The notes below the pieces were generated by a model. It was not told the origin of the DNA. It ran no database searches and was given only the letters and a program-made list of their open reading frames with translations. The position numbers were made by a program, and so were the translations under genes. From Actinomycetes bacterium (lineage in GTDB: Bacteria; Actinomycetota; Actinomycetes; Actinomycetales; Cellulomonadaceae), in NCBI GenBank assembly GCA_023460255.1, contig JAEWQZ010000024.1, positions 1-5,468 on the forward strand: a stretch of DNA of 5,468 bases. The letters run 5' to 3'. Below are positions 4,983 to 5,468 of this stretch, piece after piece. The first letter of the stretch is position 1; each line of letters opens with the position of its first letter.

Positions 4983-5012
4983 TTGTGCGGGCCGATCGGC
5001 TGCCTCTACTGT
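4983..5012 (+). promoter_or_regulatory. Predicted promoter of the secreted CBM protein
   Basis: The -35 TTGTGC (4983-4988) and -10 TACTGT (5007-5012) are separated by 18 nt, giving a start at about 5019 and a 5' leader of about 34 nt. A perfect 10-bp palindrome GCCGATCGGC (4991-5000) fills much of the spacer, and CTGCC/GGCAG arms (5000-5004, 5015-5019) flank the -10. Confidence 0.55.
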
Positions 5013-5041
5013 TCGGCAGTCCCCCGGGCCACCCATGCGCG

Positions 5042-5047
5042 AAGGAG
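5042..5047 (+). promoter_or_regulatory. Ribosome binding site that decides the start of the CBM protein
   Basis: AAGGAG is a strong Shine-Dalgarno sequence. Two ATGs follow in tandem: the first (5050) has only 2 nt of spacing and the second (5053) has 5 nt. The second is therefore the likelier start. Confidence 0.75.
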
Positions 5048-5052
5048 CGATG

Positions 5053-5468
5053 ATGCGACGCCCCAGGATCCTCGAAACTTTCGGAGCGGCGCTTCTGACC
5101 GTCGGAGTGGTCATCGCTCCCGTCGTCGGCAGTGCCCCCGTCTCGACGGCCGGTGCGGCCACCGTGACGGTGGAGAACGACTACGAGAACGACTCGTTCG
5201 CGCCCTGGACGCAGAACGGCAGCCCGACCGGGCTCGCCGTCATCGCGGACACGCTGGACGGCACGAACAAGGTGCTGAGCATCACCGGCCGCGCTGCCGG
5301 GCACGACGGGGTGAGCCTGGACCTCCTCGGCACCTACGAGGCCGGTGACACCGTCACGGTCTCCGCGCAGGTGCGGGTCGCGGCGGCTGCGGCGGCGAGC
5401 GAGGTCAACTTCGCCGTCGAGCGGGTCGTCGACGGCACCACCGGGTGGGACTGGATCGGTGGCCCGGT
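5053..5468 (+). CDS. Secreted carbohydrate-active enzyme with N-terminal CBM4/9/22-type module, probably a xylanase (3' end outside window)
   Basis: 138 N-terminal residues are visible and the frame is open at the window end. A Sec-type signal peptide is clear: basic MRRPR, hydrophobic core about 11-25 (GAALLTVGVVIAPVV), and small residues up to a likely cleavage near Ala36 (STAGAA). The mature part begins a beta-sandwich module: NDYENDSFAPWTQNG (42-56), KVLSITGRAAGHDGVSLDL (73-91) and EAGDTVTVSAQVRV (96-109). The pattern 'L.ITGR...DG.SLDL....GDT.TVSA.V' is typical of the CBM4/9 superfamily including CBM22, which often precedes GH10 xylanases in Cellulomonas-like bacteria. No catalytic domain lies inside the window, so xylanase is inference supported by the xylan-type operator in the gene. 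The Ala-rich loop 110-116 is unusual. The ATG at 5035 is an in-frame alternative without a ribosome binding site. Confidence 0.8.
   Translation, partial: MRRPRILETFGAALLTVGVVIAPVVGSAPVSTAGAATVTVENDYENDSFAPWTQNGSPTGLAVIADTLDGTNKVLSITGRAAGHDGVSLDLLGTYEAGDTVTVSAQVRVAAAAAASEVNFAVERVVDGTTGWDWIGGP
5073..5083 (+). promoter_or_regulatory. Perfect CGAAACTTTCG palindrome inside the signal-peptide codons
   Basis: This 11-bp palindrome, about 55-65 nt downstream of the predicted transcription start, equals the motif I recall upstream of Streptomyces xylanase genes. It is read as the codons for Leu7-Glu-Thr-Phe-Gly11, using GAA and ACT, which are unusual choices in a gene this GC-rich. That suggests the DNA sequence itself is under selection. 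A bound repressor here would act as a roadblock. Confidence 0.55.

Larger units (their letters stand above)
4745..5052 (+). other. Intergenic regulatory region before the secreted CBM protein
   Basis: This gene-free stretch of 308 bases separates the tRNA from the secreted enzyme. It holds the tRNA terminator candidate, CGAAA/TTTCG half-sites (TTTCG 4821-4825, CGAAA 4835-4839, TTTCG 4847-4851), LacI-type operator-like sequences (4886-4924), a direct repeat CGYAACG at 4930-4936 and 4943-4949, and a promoter at 4983-5012. The segment from about 4890 is less GC-rich than the flanking genes. I see no further open reading frame with a credible start and ribosome binding site. Confidence 0.6.

Noticed and set aside
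4950..5348. Forward open frame overlapping the start of the secreted protein
   Set aside because: It is in another frame over the promoter and signal peptide and becomes Arg-rich low complexity. The frame starting at 5053 has a strong ribosome binding site, signal peptide and CBM motifs.

Overview
This window reads as chromosomal DNA from a high-GC Gram-positive bacterium (Actinobacteria). GC is very high, GTG starts are frequent, TTA codons are almost absent, and the gene order at the left end is the actinobacterial one. The right end opens a secreted protein with a xylan/glucan-binding module of the CBM4/9/22 type, preceded by xylan-type operator motifs. That points to a plant-polysaccharide degrader such as Cellulomonas or a close relative. 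The genus is inference; the phylum is well supported. All genes read on the + strand.

Region 1 (1-2904) is housekeeping. The 3' part of an FtsB/DivIC-type septum protein overlaps by 4 bases a DUF501 protein. A Ppx/GppA exopolyphosphatase follows, then a family 5 uracil-DNA glycosylase. The order ftsB - DUF501 - ppx matches Rv1024-Rv1025-Rv1026 of Mycobacterium tuberculosis, where enolase lies just upstream.

Region 2 (2905-4598) is a type II NADH dehydrogenase gene (ndh) with a dense control region. A perfect Streptomyces-type Rex operator (TGTGAA-N4-TTCACA) overlaps the -35 element and spacer. A 7-bp-arm palindrome of the form GTTCGC-N5-GCGAAC lies directly upstream. The -10 element stands 7 nt before an in-frame GTG, so the mRNA is probably leaderless. 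Two related 49-nt hairpins flank the gene; they align without gaps and differ partly by compensatory base-pair changes.

Region 3 (4599-4772) holds a tRNA with anticodon UAA. It should be leucine-specific, and its D-arm is leucine-like, but it has a 5-nt variable loop instead of the long arm of normal tRNA-Leu. A short GC hairpin follows.

Region 4 (4773-5468) is a long regulatory region and the start of a secreted carbohydrate-active enzyme, probably a GH10 xylanase, cut by the window end. It carries an exact CGAAACTTTCG palindrome inside the signal-peptide codons, a near copy about 240 bp upstream, LacI-type (CelR/CebR-like) operator-like sequences, and a sigma-70-type promoter.

No mobile element, CRISPR array or wholly new multi-gene system is visible. 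The most interesting signals are non-coding: the ndh control region, the paired hairpins, the odd tRNA and the xylan-type operators.
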